Position numbers and translations under genes: made by a program. From assembly GCA_900543035.1 (NCBI GenBank), contig UQPV01000010.1:1-55997 (forward strand): DNA of 55,997 nucleotides, written 5' to 3'. The notes under the pieces were generated by a model. That model worked only from the letters and a program-made list of their open reading frames with translations. It ran no database searches and was not told the DNA's origin. The DNA is from an uncultured Solobacterium sp. Lineage in GTDB: Bacteria > Bacillota_I > Bacilli_A > Erysipelotrichales > Erysipelotrichaceae. Below, piece by piece: positions 34,992 to 44,093 of the stretch (position 1 is its first letter; each line of letters starts with the position of its first letter).

Positions 34992-37108
34992 ACAGGTATA
35001 TGGCCGCGCCGGGGATCATGCTGCTGGTGCTGCTCCATCTGCAGCTGATCTTCCATCCGCTCCAACAGCCGTTTTTCTTATTTGCCCTCCTGCTCTTCCT
35101 CAGCGCGCTCTGGCTGATGATCTGCCGCCGCATCGGGATGAAGCTGACCTTGACGCTGCTGCTCATCCTGCTGGCAGCGGCGATCATCATGTTCCCGATC
35201 ACCCTTGACGCCCTGCGCGTATTTTACAACATGCTGCTGGAGACATACCGCCAGCACTCCACGCTGTATTTCATGAGCCTGGACACCCGCAGCGTACAGG
35301 GAAGCGAGCAGCTGCTGCTGGCCGGCACGATGCTCGCCTTCTTCCTCATCGGCACGCTGCTCTTCCACTGGTTCATCGCGCTCAAGCGTCATTCCCGCCT
35401 CGCCTTCCTGCTGCTGATCTCATTCCTGCTGCCCTGCATGCTCCACAGCGTGCCGCAGCCGCCGACCGCGCTGATCCTGCTGCTCGTCTTGGCGGCCCTG
35501 CTCATGGACAGCGCGCAGGGACTGTCGATGATCATGCAGCGCAGGCTGCGCATGCTCTTCATGCTGTTTGCCTGCATCGTCCCCATCGCGGTGTGCGTCC
35601 TCCTCATCCCGCCCGCACAGATCAGCGGCAGCGGCCAAGGCGTGCGCGACCAGCTGCTCACTTCCCTCACCAATCTCATCGAGCGGATCACTGGCAGCGG
35701 AAGCAACGATGAGATCGACCTCACCCAGGCGCAGGACCGTCTGTACATCGGCAGCAGCAGAGGAAGAGTGCTCGCTACTCTCGAAGATACCTATTATCTC
35801 AAAGACATGAGCGCCGGCGTCTACGAGGACAACACCTGGAAGGCCATCGCAGAGGAAGACTATGTCGATGAGCTGGGCGAACGATATGATTACTCCCGCA
35901 TCGACACGCTGATGAGCTGGATGAACATCATGGGATCATCCAGTGAAGGAATGAGCGTCACCTTGCCCTCCCTCACCATTCAGGACATGCGCGGCGATGA
36001 CGCCCATCAGCTGATCCCCTATCATGTGGAGGATATCCGCGGTGTCGATGACATGACCTTCGTCCAGGACCGCTTCATCCAGCCTGCGCAGGGCGACACT
36101 GCGACCTTTGATCTCATCCCCGCTCCCGCACAGCACTTCGATCCGCAGACCTATCGTGAGGCAACGGCCGGGCTTGACAGCGTCCTGCCCAGCTACGATC
36201 GCTTCGTGCAGCAGCACTATACCCAGATACCAAAAGAGACCGCGGCCTTCTTTTCTTCTCTCCCCGGACTGCCTGATCGCGCCTCGATCAGATCAGAAGC
36301 GCTCCAGGATGTCATCACGCTCATCCGCACATACCTGCATGACCATGCGGAATACACGCTGAGCCCCGGCGCACTGCCAAACGGCGAAGACTTCGTGGAA
36401 TACTTCCTGGGCGAAAGCCATGAAGGCTACTGCGTCCACTATGCCACGGCCGCTGCCCTGATGCTGCGGTATTATGGATACCCCGCGCGCTATGTGGAAG
36501 GATTCCGCGTCGGCGAGGAAGCGTTCAGCGGCGGCATTGCCACCATCCGCGATTACGACGAGCATGCCTGGGTGGAGATCTATGATCCTTACCTCGGATG
36601 GATCCCGCTTGAGTTCACCGAATCCTCGTTTGATCACAGCCAATATGAGACAGAAGGCTCCTCGCCAGGCGAAGCAGATACACCAGATGATCCATCTGCC
36701 GATCCCGCAGCGCCGACACCGGTCACTGGCGATCAGCCCAGCTCACCTGACCCGGCGCAGCAAGAACAGCTTCAGGTGCCGGCAGCGGGCATGCTGAGCA
36801 TGGCGGCCCTGGCGCTGCTCATCCTGCAGCCGCTGCTCAGAAAGCGATGGAAAAAGAAACGCCTTCATCAGAAGGATACGCGAAAGGGCGTCCTGTACGG
36901 CTATCATCAGCTGCAGAGGATGGCACGCTACGGCCTGCCGATCCCAGAAGAAGCGCTCGCGCTGGCCAATCAGGCACGCTTCTCCCGCAGCGGGGCAGAT
37001 GAACAAGATGTCTTGGCCATGGAAAGGCTGATCCAGCAGACAAGCGCCAAGCGAAAGCAGCTCTCTGTATGGAAGCGATTCCTGTTCTTCTGGAAAGATG
37101 CATGTTAA
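34988..37108 (+). CDS. Transglutaminase-like membrane protein
   Basis: 706 residues. Five or six spans in the first ~210 residues, a large extracellular part, the transglutaminase core with Cys near 482 (EGYCVHYATAAALMLRYYGYPARYVEGF), His near 525 (DEHAWVEI) and Asp shortly after, a Pro/Asp/Ser-rich linker (about 555-595), another span and a cytoplasmic basic tail. It likely acts on envelope proteins or peptides outside the cell. Last gene of the MoxR operon, ended by a strong terminator. Confidence 0.92.
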   Translation: MNRYMAAPGIMLLVLLHLQLIFHPLQQPFFLFALLLFLSALWLMICRRIGMKLTLTLLLILLAAAIIMFPITLDALRVFYNMLLETYRQHSTLYFMSLDTRSVQGSEQLLLAGTMLAFFLIGTLLFHWFIALKRHSRLAFLLLISFLLPCMLHSVPQPPTALILLLVLAALLMDSAQGLSMIMQRRLRMLFMLFACIVPIAVCVLLIPPAQISGSGQGVRDQLLTSLTNLIERITGSGSNDEIDLTQAQDRLYIGSSRGRVLATLEDTYYLKDMSAGVYEDNTWKAIAEEDYVDELGERYDYSRIDTLMSWMNIMGSSSEGMSVTLPSLTIQDMRGDDAHQLIPYHVEDIRGVDDMTFVQDRFIQPAQGDTATFDLIPAPAQHFDPQTYREATAGLDSVLPSYDRFVQQHYTQIPKETAAFFSSLPGLPDRASIRSEALQDVITLIRTYLHDHAEYTLSPGALPNGEDFVEYFLGESHEGYCVHYATAAALMLRYYGYPARYVEGFRVGEEAFSGGIATIRDYDEHAWVEIYDPYLGWIPLEFTESSFDHSQYETEGSSPGEADTPDDPSADPAAPTPVTGDQPSSPDPAQQEQLQVPAAGMLSMAALALLILQPLLRKRWKKKRLHQKDTRKGVLYGYHQLQRMARYGLPIPEEALALANQARFSRSGADEQDVLAMERLIQQTSAKRKQLSVWKRFLFFWKDAC

Positions 37109-37145
37109 AAAGCAGCAGATGCCTCACGCATCCGCTGCTTTTTTC
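37107..37145. terminator. Bidirectional terminator after the MoxR operon
   Basis: AAAAAGCAGC(A)GATG pairs with CATC(C)GCTGCTTTTTT. It serves both the plus-strand operon and the convergent phosphoesterase gene, whose last codons overlap it. Confidence 0.8.
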
Positions 37146-38185
37146 ATATCGATGACCACATATTCGCTGATCCCCTGCGTACGCACCGGGTAGCCCCATG
37201 TCCCCGCGCCGCTGGACACGACGGCGGAAAATCCATCTGCGTGCAAAGTGCCATGCTCCAGCTCATTCAGCCCAAGCAGCGAGCAAAGCGTGCCGATCGG
37301 AAAGATCTGGCCATCGTGCGTATGTCCGCTCAGCTGCAGATCATATCCTGCCGCCGCGTTCTCCGCCAGCTGCAGCGGCCGGTGATCCAGCAAGATATGA
37401 CAGACATCTTCATCTCCCATCAGCTCCTCCGCCGCGGCCCGCGATCCCTGAGCATGGGTGCGGTCATCTCTGCCGACCAGCATGACATCATCCCGCAAGA
37501 GCACCCGCTCATCGCATAAGATCTCGATGCCCTGCCGGGCGATCGCGCGTTCCAGCTGCTCCTCGCTGTATGCCGGCTGATCCGCATAGCGGGCACAGTC
37601 GTGATTGCCATAGATGTAGTAGATGCCCAGGCTGCTGCGCAGCTTTCCCAGCTCATCGAACGCTTCTTCCATCTGCGCGGCTGACGTATGTTCATCGACG
37701 ATATCGCCGCCCAGGATGATGACATCCGGCTGCTCATCGCTGATGCGCCGGACCAGCTGACGAAGCGCGCCGGCATCCGCAGACGTCGGATAATGCAGGT
37801 CGCTGAGCCAGGCGATGCGCAGATCCTCATCGAGCTGTTCATTTTCGATCGTGACCCGTGTCGCATGGATATCACGGGCGTTGGCCATCCCGCCTAAGAT
37901 CATGGCTGCCGCAAGCAGGCACGACAGTGGGAGCCCCCAGCAAAGACGCCGGGAAGACAGCCTGCGCGCCAGCAGCCACAATAGCAGGAAGACGCACAGA
38001 TGCATCATGAACAGCGTCCACACGCTGCAAAGATCGAGCATGAACAGCGCGGCGAGCGCCGCGATGAGTGCCGATGCCCTTCTCCAGGACGTGCGCGTCT
38101 CACACAGCTTGCACAGGCTGATGTACAAACAGATGCCGGCTGACACAGCCAGCACGGCCGGAAACACATGGTAGACGATCCACAT
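37124..38185 (-). CDS. Membrane-anchored metallophosphoesterase
   Basis: 353 residues. Three or four N-terminal spans (to about residue 100) lead into a calcineurin-type phosphoesterase: WLSDLHYP, GGDIVDE, YGNHD and, later, SGHTHDGQIFP, which are the metal and phosphate ligands. It resembles the YkuE/YaeI-type family acting on envelope lipids such as UDP-diacylglucosamine relatives. The start at 38185 follows the CmpB-like stop by one base, with a GAGGCGAG site inside that gene, so the two are co-translated. Confidence 0.88.
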   Translation of the reverse strand: MWIVYHVFPAVLAVSAGICLYISLCKLCETRTSWRRASALIAALAALFMLDLCSVWTLFMMHLCVFLLLWLLARRLSSRRLCWGLPLSCLLAAAMILGGMANARDIHATRVTIENEQLDEDLRIAWLSDLHYPTSADAGALRQLVRRISDEQPDVIILGGDIVDEHTSAAQMEEAFDELGKLRSSLGIYYIYGNHDCARYADQPAYSEEQLERAIARQGIEILCDERVLLRDDVMLVGRDDRTHAQGSRAAAEELMGDEDVCHILLDHRPLQLAENAAAGYDLQLSGHTHDGQIFPIGTLCSLLGLNELEHGTLHADGFSAVVSSGAGTWGYPVRTQGISEYVVIDMKKAADA

Positions 38186-38186
38186 G

Positions 38187-38999
38187 TCACTCGCCTCTGC
38201 CGCGCAGATGCTCATCCAGCGCATTCACCAGATCCCTGATGTTGCGCAGGCGGACATTCTCTGCCCGCTTAGGGAAAGCGGCGTGAAGACGGCGGTGCGT
38301 ATGCCGAAACGCGCTGATGCGCTGATGCCAGTTCTGCTGCATCCGGGAGAGCGCCTCCTGCAGCCGCTCATCGGCATCCGTCTGATCCAGGATGGCCTGG
38401 ATCCGGGCGCTCAGCGGCTCATCCAGGGAATACAGCTGGAAGCCCTTGAACTGGACAGCCAGCTCCTTCAGGCTGTCCTCCACCATGCGGTAATCGCTGT
38501 TCTCCCGCAGGATGGCATGGAAAGTATGGATATTGTCCCAGATGAACAATATCAGCAGCACGGCCGCCGTGATCAGGCGGGCCAGGGCGGGGATCTGCTC
38601 GAACACATCGCAGATGAACGGATGCACCACATACATCACGGCCAGTCCCATGATGCCAAACAGCAGTGAGTTCAACAGGCATACGCGCCCGTTGATGTTG
38701 AAGGGACGCTCAGAATAATCCCACCACTTGCTGTGAAAGAGCTTTTCCATCAGCCAGCTGGTCACATATTCCAGCACGCTGGTAAAGATCATCGCGCCCA
38801 GAAACAGCAGCAGCGGATGACCCTTCAGCGGATCGAGCACAAGGATCACGATCAGCGCGCCGCAGCCGTAGATCGGACAATATGGCCCTTCCAAGAAGCC
38901 GCGGTTGATGAAGCGCCGCGCAGGGATCCCACAATACAGGCATTCACATGCCCATCCCAGGATGCTGTAAGCAAAAAAGTAAAGAACATGATTGATCAT
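38187..38999 (-). CDS. Putative ABC transporter permease, CmpB-type membrane protein
   Basis: 270 residues. It starts MINHVLYFFAYSILGWACECLYC and has NRGFLEGPYCPIYGCGA and GRVCLLNSLLFGIMG, the pattern of the CmpB-like putative permease family, with about five spans and a charged cytoplasmic tail (residues ~185-270). No ABC ATPase lies beside it. The role is unknown. The start at 38999 has a GGAGTGA site; the longer basic N-terminal extension is not expected. The nuclease gene ends 82 bases upstream. Confidence 0.82.
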   Translation of the reverse strand: MINHVLYFFAYSILGWACECLYCGIPARRFINRGFLEGPYCPIYGCGALIVILVLDPLKGHPLLLFLGAMIFTSVLEYVTSWLMEKLFHSKWWDYSERPFNINGRVCLLNSLLFGIMGLAVMYVVHPFICDVFEQIPALARLITAAVLLILFIWDNIHTFHAILRENSDYRMVEDSLKELAVQFKGFQLYSLDEPLSARIQAILDQTDADERLQEALSRMQQNWHQRISAFRHTHRRLHAAFPKRAENVRLRNIRDLVNALDEHLRGRGE

Positions 39000-39081
39000 C
39001 GTATCACTCCATAGTCGTATGTTCGCTTTTATCGTCTGATTTATTCGCTTTCTGCTGCGAAACCGCCGTTTTCTTCGCCGA

Positions 39082-39969
39082 TCATCGCTTAGCACGCCGG
39101 TAACCGGCCGCCTGTGCTTCTTCCTCCGTATCAAACAAGATCAGATTGTCCGAATCGGCCATATCCTCATAAGCCGCCTGTCCCGGACAATGATAGATCT
39201 TCGAACGGCGGTTGCCGCGGATCTTTCCTTCCGTCTGTGGCTGTTCCGGTTCCTCTTCTGTCTCGATGGCGCGGCTTTCGCCGGTCGCATAATCGATCTC
39301 GACGCCCGGCTGCACGTTGAACACGAAGACGTTGAACTGCACGCCGGCCCCCTCATCCTCGATCGACTCTGCCTGCATGTGCACACCGCGCGCCACCAGA
39401 TCATCATCCGCAAAGATCGGGGTCACTTCATATAGGACATGGTTGCCGGTGCTCTTCACATAATCTGCGACCTCCTGCTCAAAAGGCAGCATGCCCTCGG
39501 TGTTCATATACCGGGTGCCGGTGATCAGGTTTCGCGCATTGGCATTCTCCGCCGTCAGCTGATAAGCGATCAGATGACAGCGGTTGTACAGATATTGCCC
39601 ATCCACATGGTCATAACGGACCGTATGCCAGCCGCTCGGCTTGATCATGCCGATGCTGCCTCGCTCCTGCGTAGGCATCAGATCTGATCCGACGCAGGCA
39701 AACGCGCGCTGACAGCGCCCCAGATCATCAAGCTCCTCATACTGCTCAAAAGAAGAGGCTTCCTCCCACTGCGGCAGCTGCGGCACATTGCCGTTCAGCT
39801 CCACATAAGGTTCTCCTTCATATTCCGGTATGTCTTCTCTCAGCGCTGCTTCGCTCTGCAGCTGCTCGTGCGCCGCAGAGGGCTGCTCGACCTGCGCGCC
39901 GCAGCCGCTGAGGCAGGCAAACGCCAGGATCAGCGACAACAGCGCCTGTATCCGCCGATGCTTCTTCAT
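39082..39969 (-). CDS. Secreted DNA/RNA non-specific endonuclease lipoprotein
   Basis: 295 residues. Lipoprotein signal with LSGCG (Cys near 23). The nuclease core is at about 100-215: W...YDHVDGQYLYNRCHLIAYQL, then NARNLITGTRYMN, the beta-beta-alpha-metal pattern of the EndA/NucA family where the catalytic His lies in RCH. Residues 240-295 form a separate small module (KIYHCPGQAAYEDMAD...FDTEEEAQAAGYRRAKR) like the Ada-type metal-binding/beta domain found in exported nucleases. It should degrade extracellular DNA. Promoter at 39996-40024. Confidence 0.86.
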   Translation of the reverse strand: MKKHRRIQALLSLILAFACLSGCGAQVEQPSAAHEQLQSEAALREDIPEYEGEPYVELNGNVPQLPQWEEASSFEQYEELDDLGRCQRAFACVGSDLMPTQERGSIGMIKPSGWHTVRYDHVDGQYLYNRCHLIAYQLTAENANARNLITGTRYMNTEGMLPFEQEVADYVKSTGNHVLYEVTPIFADDDLVARGVHMQAESIEDEGAGVQFNVFVFNVQPGVEIDYATGESRAIETEEEPEQPQTEGKIRGNRRSKIYHCPGQAAYEDMADSDNLILFDTEEEAQAAGYRRAKR

Positions 39970-39995
39970 TCTTCATCCTCCCGTCATTTGCATTA

Positions 39996-40024
39996 ATGAT
40001 ACCTTATTCCCGACAGCTTCTCAA
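39996..40024 (-). promoter_or_regulatory. Promoter of the nuclease gene
   Basis: -35 TTGAGA (40019-40024) and -10 TATCAT (39996-40001), 17-base spacer. Confidence 0.6.
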
Positions 40025-40066
40025 CCACCCCTCGCCAATAAATATGCGCAAGACAGACACATCATC

Positions 40067-40110
40067 AAAAAGCGCGATGCGCCCATCATTGCTCGATGAG
40101 CGCACCGCGC
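40067..40110 (-). terminator. Terminator of the Bce-type ABC unit
   Basis: A long stem (GCGCGGTGCGC and CATC paired with GATG and GCGCATCGCGC) is followed by TTTTTG on the minus strand. Confidence 0.75.
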
Positions 40111-40123
40111 CTGTGTTCAGCGG

Positions 40124-42130
40124 TCACGACTGCGGATCGCTTTGCACCCGCACGATGCCATAATAGATGCGTGAAGTCATGAAATAGATCAGCACATAGA
40201 TGAACGCAAACACCGCGAAGCAGATCAGCGTGCAGCAGACAAACAGCGATGTGTTCGTCAGATTCAGCAGCAACAGAAGCTTCTCTACCATCGGGAATGC
40301 GAAGACGATATGGATGCCGGCAGCGATGAGCGGCAGGAAGAAGACCGTGAGCACCTGAGAGCGGATGACCTTCTTCACCTCGCGGTGATCCATGCCGACC
40401 TTCTGCATGATCTCAAAGCGCTCCTTATCCTCATAGCCCTCGCTGATCTGCTTGTAATAGAGGATCAGGATGGTCACCATGAGGAAGAGGATGCTCAGGA
40501 ATACGCCGATGAACAAGAATCCCCCATACATCTCCTGCAGATACGCATAGTTCTCGCTGCGCGATTCCAGCAGGACAGGCTGATCGAGCTGCTGCAGCGA
40601 AGCAGAGAGCGACGCGGCAAGCTGTTCATTCTGCTGTGTGGTGCCGTCAGTATCAAATGCGGCATACCACTCGATGGCAGAGGCGTTCGTTCCATAAGCT
40701 GCGCGCTGCGCCTCATCCAGCTGCTCGACGACCTGCATATCGGAGACGATCACGAAATAGCTGTCCGTGAGCCCTGCAGAGGAGAAGCCAAAATCCATGA
40801 ATGTATCCAGATGGTCTGCGACCTTGAAGTGCTGTCCCAGCATCGAAAACGTCTCTTCTTCATAAGGCGTGCGGGAAGCATAGACCAGCACTTCGCCCGC
40901 ATCCAGCGTGCGTGACTCCCCGCTTTGGGCATTGTAATCGGAAAGCGGGATGAAATAGACGACGGCTACCTGATCGATGCTGGTCACCTGCACCTTGCTC
41001 TGGTCAGTCTCAAAGAAATCGCCCTGGCGGACCGCGGAGAGCCCCAGCGAAGTATAGCGCAGCGGCTCATGCGCCTGCAGCCCATTCTGTTTCAGCGCGG
41101 TCTCGATGCGCGCATCGATCTCTGCTTTGCTCTGTGCATCATACGCCTCGCTGCTCACCGCGATCTCTCGCGGGTAACGTGTCCTTGCCGCATCATCCAT
41201 GCCCACCCACAGGGAGATCGTCGTCGACAGCATGACGAGCACCATCGTGGAGAGGATGCAGATGTTGGCCAGCGACACCGCATTCTGCTTCATGCGGTAC
41301 ATCATCGTGGAGGTGTTGATGAAATGCGTCGGCTTGTAATAATACCGGCGGTTCTTCTTCAGCAGCTTGAGCACAGCGATGCTGCCGGAGGTAAACAGCA
41401 GATACGTGCCGATGATGACCAGCAGCACCGCCACGAAGAACAGCAGCAGCGCGTTGAGCGGATTCTTCGTCAGCACGGCGATCGCATAGCCGGCGCCAAG
41501 GCTGATGAGCCCCAGCAGCGCCATCAGCCAGCGCGCCTTCGGCTCACGTTCGCCATAGGAGCTGCCATGCAGCAGCTGGATCGGATTGGCCAGACGGATC
41601 TGCCAGCGTGAGCTCAAAAAGATCAGCAGGTGGATGATCGCAAACAGGATCAGCGTCGTGCGGATGCCTTCCACAGAGATGTTGAACGTCAGTGCGCCGC
41701 CCCCGGCCATCATCGCGCCCAGCGCATAATACAGCAGCCGCTCCAGCACGATGCCCAGGCTGATGCCGGCCAGCAGGCTGACCAGCACGGTAAACAGCGT
41801 CTCATAAGCGATGACCTTGCTGATATGGCGCTTTTCCATCCCCAGGATGTTGAAGACGCCGAATTCCTTCTTCCTGCGCTTCATCAAGAAGCTGTTGGTA
41901 TAAAACAAGAAGATGATGACGAAAAAGCCGACGATCCATGTTCCCATCTGCAGCAGCGTACGCATATAGCCTCCGCCCAGCATCGTATCCAGATCAGGAT
42001 TGAGCGACAGCGAACAGATCACATAGAACATGGCCGTGCTCAAGATGCAGGTGAGCAGATATGGCACATATGTGCGTCCGTTATTGCGCAGATTGATCAT
42101 CGCGATCCGAGGGTAAAACACCTTATTCAT
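40124..42130 (-). CDS. FtsX-type ABC permease, BceB-like
   Basis: 668 residues. It begins MNKVFYPRIAMINLRNNGRTYVPYLL, typical of BceB/VraG-type permeases, and has ten predicted spans with a large extracytoplasmic domain of about 200 residues between spans 7 and 8 (about 320-530). These permeases work with a BceA ATPase to free lipid II-cycle intermediates from peptide antibiotics and to signal to a BceS sensor kinase. The start at 42130 lies 8 bases inside the end of the ATPase gene with GGAGG upstream. No sensor kinase or response regulator gene is in the window. Confidence 0.9.
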   Translation of the reverse strand: MNKVFYPRIAMINLRNNGRTYVPYLLTCILSTAMFYVICSLSLNPDLDTMLGGGYMRTLLQMGTWIVGFFVIIFLFYTNSFLMKRRKKEFGVFNILGMEKRHISKVIAYETLFTVLVSLLAGISLGIVLERLLYYALGAMMAGGGALTFNISVEGIRTTLILFAIIHLLIFLSSRWQIRLANPIQLLHGSSYGEREPKARWLMALLGLISLGAGYAIAVLTKNPLNALLLFFVAVLLVIIGTYLLFTSGSIAVLKLLKKNRRYYYKPTHFINTSTMMYRMKQNAVSLANICILSTMVLVMLSTTISLWVGMDDAARTRYPREIAVSSEAYDAQSKAEIDARIETALKQNGLQAHEPLRYTSLGLSAVRQGDFFETDQSKVQVTSIDQVAVVYFIPLSDYNAQSGESRTLDAGEVLVYASRTPYEEETFSMLGQHFKVADHLDTFMDFGFSSAGLTDSYFVIVSDMQVVEQLDEAQRAAYGTNASAIEWYAAFDTDGTTQQNEQLAASLSASLQQLDQPVLLESRSENYAYLQEMYGGFLFIGVFLSILFLMVTILILYYKQISEGYEDKERFEIMQKVGMDHREVKKVIRSQVLTVFFLPLIAAGIHIVFAFPMVEKLLLLLNLTNTSLFVCCTLICFAVFAFIYVLIYFMTSRIYYGIVRVQSDPQS

Positions 42131-42890
42131 ACAGCCTGCCTCCCATGCTGATGCGGGTCTGCGCCTCGCTGATGCGCTGATACATCTCATCATTGCTGCA
42201 GTTTTCACGATACAGCTGATGGAACACGGTTCCATCCTTGATGAACAATACCCTGCCGGCATGGCTGGCCGCCTGGATGGAATGGGTGACCATCACGATC
42301 GTCTGTCCGCTGACATTGATGCGGTGGAACACATCGAGCAGATCCTCGGTCGATCTAGAATCCAGCGCGCCGGTGGGCTCATCAGCCAAAATAAGCTGAG
42401 GATCGGTAATAATCGCCCTGGCAACGGCACAGCGCTGCTTCTGTCCTCCGCTCACTTCATAAGGAAACTTCGGCAGCAGCTCATAGATGCCCAGCTCCTT
42501 GGCGATCGGCTGCAGCCGGCGGTTCATCTCTTCATATTTCATGCCGGAGAGCACCAGCGGCAAGAAGATGTTGTCTTTGAGCGAAAAACTGTCCAGCAGG
42601 TTGAAATCCTGAAAGACGAAGCCGAGATGTTCCCGGCGGAACGCCGCCAGCGTCCGTTCAGGGATACGCACGATATTCTGTCCGTTAAGCAGCACTTCTC
42701 CTTCCGTGGGCCTGTCCAGCGCCGCCAGGATATTGAGCAGCGTCGTCTTTCCCGATCCGCTCTCTCCCATCACCGCGACATACTCCCCCTGCTCCACATC
42801 GAAGCTCACATCCTGCAGCGCCGTCACTTTGCTTCCGCCAAAACGGGTCGTATATACTTTTTTCAGATGGTTGACTTCCAGTAATTTCAT
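42123..42890 (-). CDS. ABC transporter ATP-binding protein, BceA-like
   Basis: 255 residues. Walker A GESGSGKTT (near 42-50), Q-loop VFQDFNLL, signature VSGGQKQRC, Walker B LILADEPTGALD and H-loop VTHS are all intact. It powers the downstream BceB-like permease. The start at 42890 is set by AGGAGG 8 bases upstream; the ATG two codons earlier is too close. A promoter (-10 TATACT at 42927-42932) and a perfect 13-bp inverted repeat lie upstream, a layout typical of response-regulator activated Bce modules. Confidence 0.93.
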   Translation of the reverse strand: MKLLEVNHLKKVYTTRFGGSKVTALQDVSFDVEQGEYVAVMGESGSGKTTLLNILAALDRPTEGEVLLNGQNIVRIPERTLAAFRREHLGFVFQDFNLLDSFSLKDNIFLPLVLSGMKYEEMNRRLQPIAKELGIYELLPKFPYEVSGGQKQRCAVARAIITDPQLILADEPTGALDSRSTEDLLDVFHRINVSGQTIVMVTHSIQAASHAGRVLFIKDGTVFHQLYRENCSNDEMYQRISEAQTRISMGGRLYE

Positions 42891-42926
42891 GATCATTTCC
42901 TCCTTGTCATCTTGCTTTACACCATC

Positions 42927-42932
42927 AGTATA
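42927..42932 (-). promoter_or_regulatory. -10 element of the Bce-like unit
   Basis: TATACT on the minus strand, 37 bases before the bceA-like start. The -35 position (TGGTTC) is poor, which suits an activated promoter. Confidence 0.5.
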
Positions 42933-42956
42933 GACTTCCCTTGCTTACCGAACCAT

Positions 42957-42988
42957 CGCTTTTCCTTACACTCCGGTAAGGAAAAGCG
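42957..42988. promoter_or_regulatory. Perfect 13-bp inverted repeat upstream of the Bce-like promoter
   Basis: CGCTTTTCCTTAC and GTAAGGAAAAGCG flank a 6-base centre. The repeat ends just upstream of the weak -35, the usual place for an OmpR-family activator such as BceR. Confidence 0.6.
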
Positions 42989-42999
42989 CAGATGAAAAG

Positions 43000-43020
43000 C
43001 CGGCATCTCTGCCGGCTCAC
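43000..43020 (-). terminator. Terminator of the small membrane protein gene
   Basis: GCCGGCA pairs with TGCCGGC around a 4-base loop and is followed by TTTTC on the minus strand, just before the inverted repeat. Confidence 0.6.
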
Positions 43021-43044
43021 TCTCTCATCGGTATACGCTGCAGA

Positions 43045-43365
43045 TCACGCGCGCACAGCGGCGAGCGTCTCATCCGCACTGACATCGGAAGATGCGGAAA
43101 CCAGCACCTCCTCATCGGCATCGGCGCAGATCTCGGCCGCATCCGTCTCATCCATGGACCGGCTGAGCGTGTACGCCTGATCTTCCCGCGGCTCCTCCTG
43201 CGCCCTCATCCGCATCTGCTCATCCTCAGGATCCTGCGGATCCGGATGTGCGGTGAGGACGGTAAATCCTTCCGTTATGCTCTGACTCCATCCCCAGAAG
43301 CAATAAAGCCCGACACATAGTGCCACAGCGCAGAACAGCGCCGTCCAGGCATTTCGTTTTCTCAT
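43045..43365 (-). CDS. Small single-span membrane protein of unknown function
   Basis: 106 residues. One N-terminal span (about residues 7-25, WTALFCAVALCVGLYCFWGW) is followed by an extracytoplasmic tail rich in Asp, Glu and Ser, with many acidic pairs. I do not recognise a family. It lies between two ABC transporter units, and may belong to either. GGTGATC precedes the ATG at 43365. A TACAAT-like -10 is seen upstream, so it may have its own promoter. Confidence 0.6.
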   Translation of the reverse strand: MRKRNAWTALFCAVALCVGLYCFWGWSQSITEGFTVLTAHPDPQDPEDEQMRMRAQEEPREDQAYTLSRSMDETDAAEICADADEEVLVSASSDVSADETLAAVRA

Positions 43366-43436
43366 ACATGATCACCAGCTTCATTGTAACGATGCGATGA
43401 GAAGAACAAGTGAAGAAACGCTGAACGGCGGCTGAA

Positions 43437-44093
43437 TCAGAATTCGCGTCGTTCCATGATCCGCACGCTGATGGTGTAGGACAAAAGCAAGATGAACGCA
43501 CTGAACGCGATCAGCAGCGCCGCGCACAGGGCCATCGACATCGGCGGAAGCGTGGCAGCGAGCACATCCAGCGACACCCCGGCCGCCTGCATCGCACCGC
43601 TCACCGCGCCGATCAGCGCAAACACAGCCGCTACGGCGATGACCAGCGCCATCCTGCTGTTCTCGCTGCCGAACTTCAGCTTGAACGGGATCATCAGCGC
43701 GATCAGCACAGCGAGCATCGGCAGCACCATGAAGGGCGCCGCAAACCAGGAAAGCTGAGGCAGGGCGCCATCAGAGAAGATGCAGCTGCCTGCGCTCAGC
43801 AGCGTGGTCAGCACCCAGGCCGCGGCCCCGCTGAGCAAAGCGAGCACATACTTTTCCCGCACATACAGCTTCCGGGTGATCGGCAGCGTGAACAAGAACG
43901 GAAAGCCGTTGTCAAACTCATCATAGCTCATCGTCGATAAGATAAACGACGTGAAGATGAGCGTCATATACATGATCACGAACATCGGATCATCCATCGC
44001 CGCCAAGCTCACCAGCGCCACTGCGGCAAGCATGATCAGAAAATTCTTCTGCACCATCATCAGGCGCAGGTCCTTGCAGATCAGTCCTCTCAT
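43437..44093 (-). CDS. ABC-2 type transporter permease
   Basis: 218 residues with six predicted spans and the MRGLICKDLRLMM start and YDEFDNGFPFLFTLPITRKLYVREKY motif of the ABC-2 permease family found beside YtrB-like ATPases. It overlaps the ATPase gene by four bases. The substrate is unknown. Confidence 0.85.
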   Translation of the reverse strand: MRGLICKDLRLMMVQKNFLIMLAAVALVSLAAMDDPMFVIMYMTLIFTSFILSTMSYDEFDNGFPFLFTLPITRKLYVREKYVLALLSGAAAWVLTTLLSAGSCIFSDGALPQLSWFAAPFMVLPMLAVLIALMIPFKLKFGSENSRMALVIAVAAVFALIGAVSGAMQAAGVSLDVLAATLPPMSMALCAALLIAFSAFILLLSYTISVRIMERREF

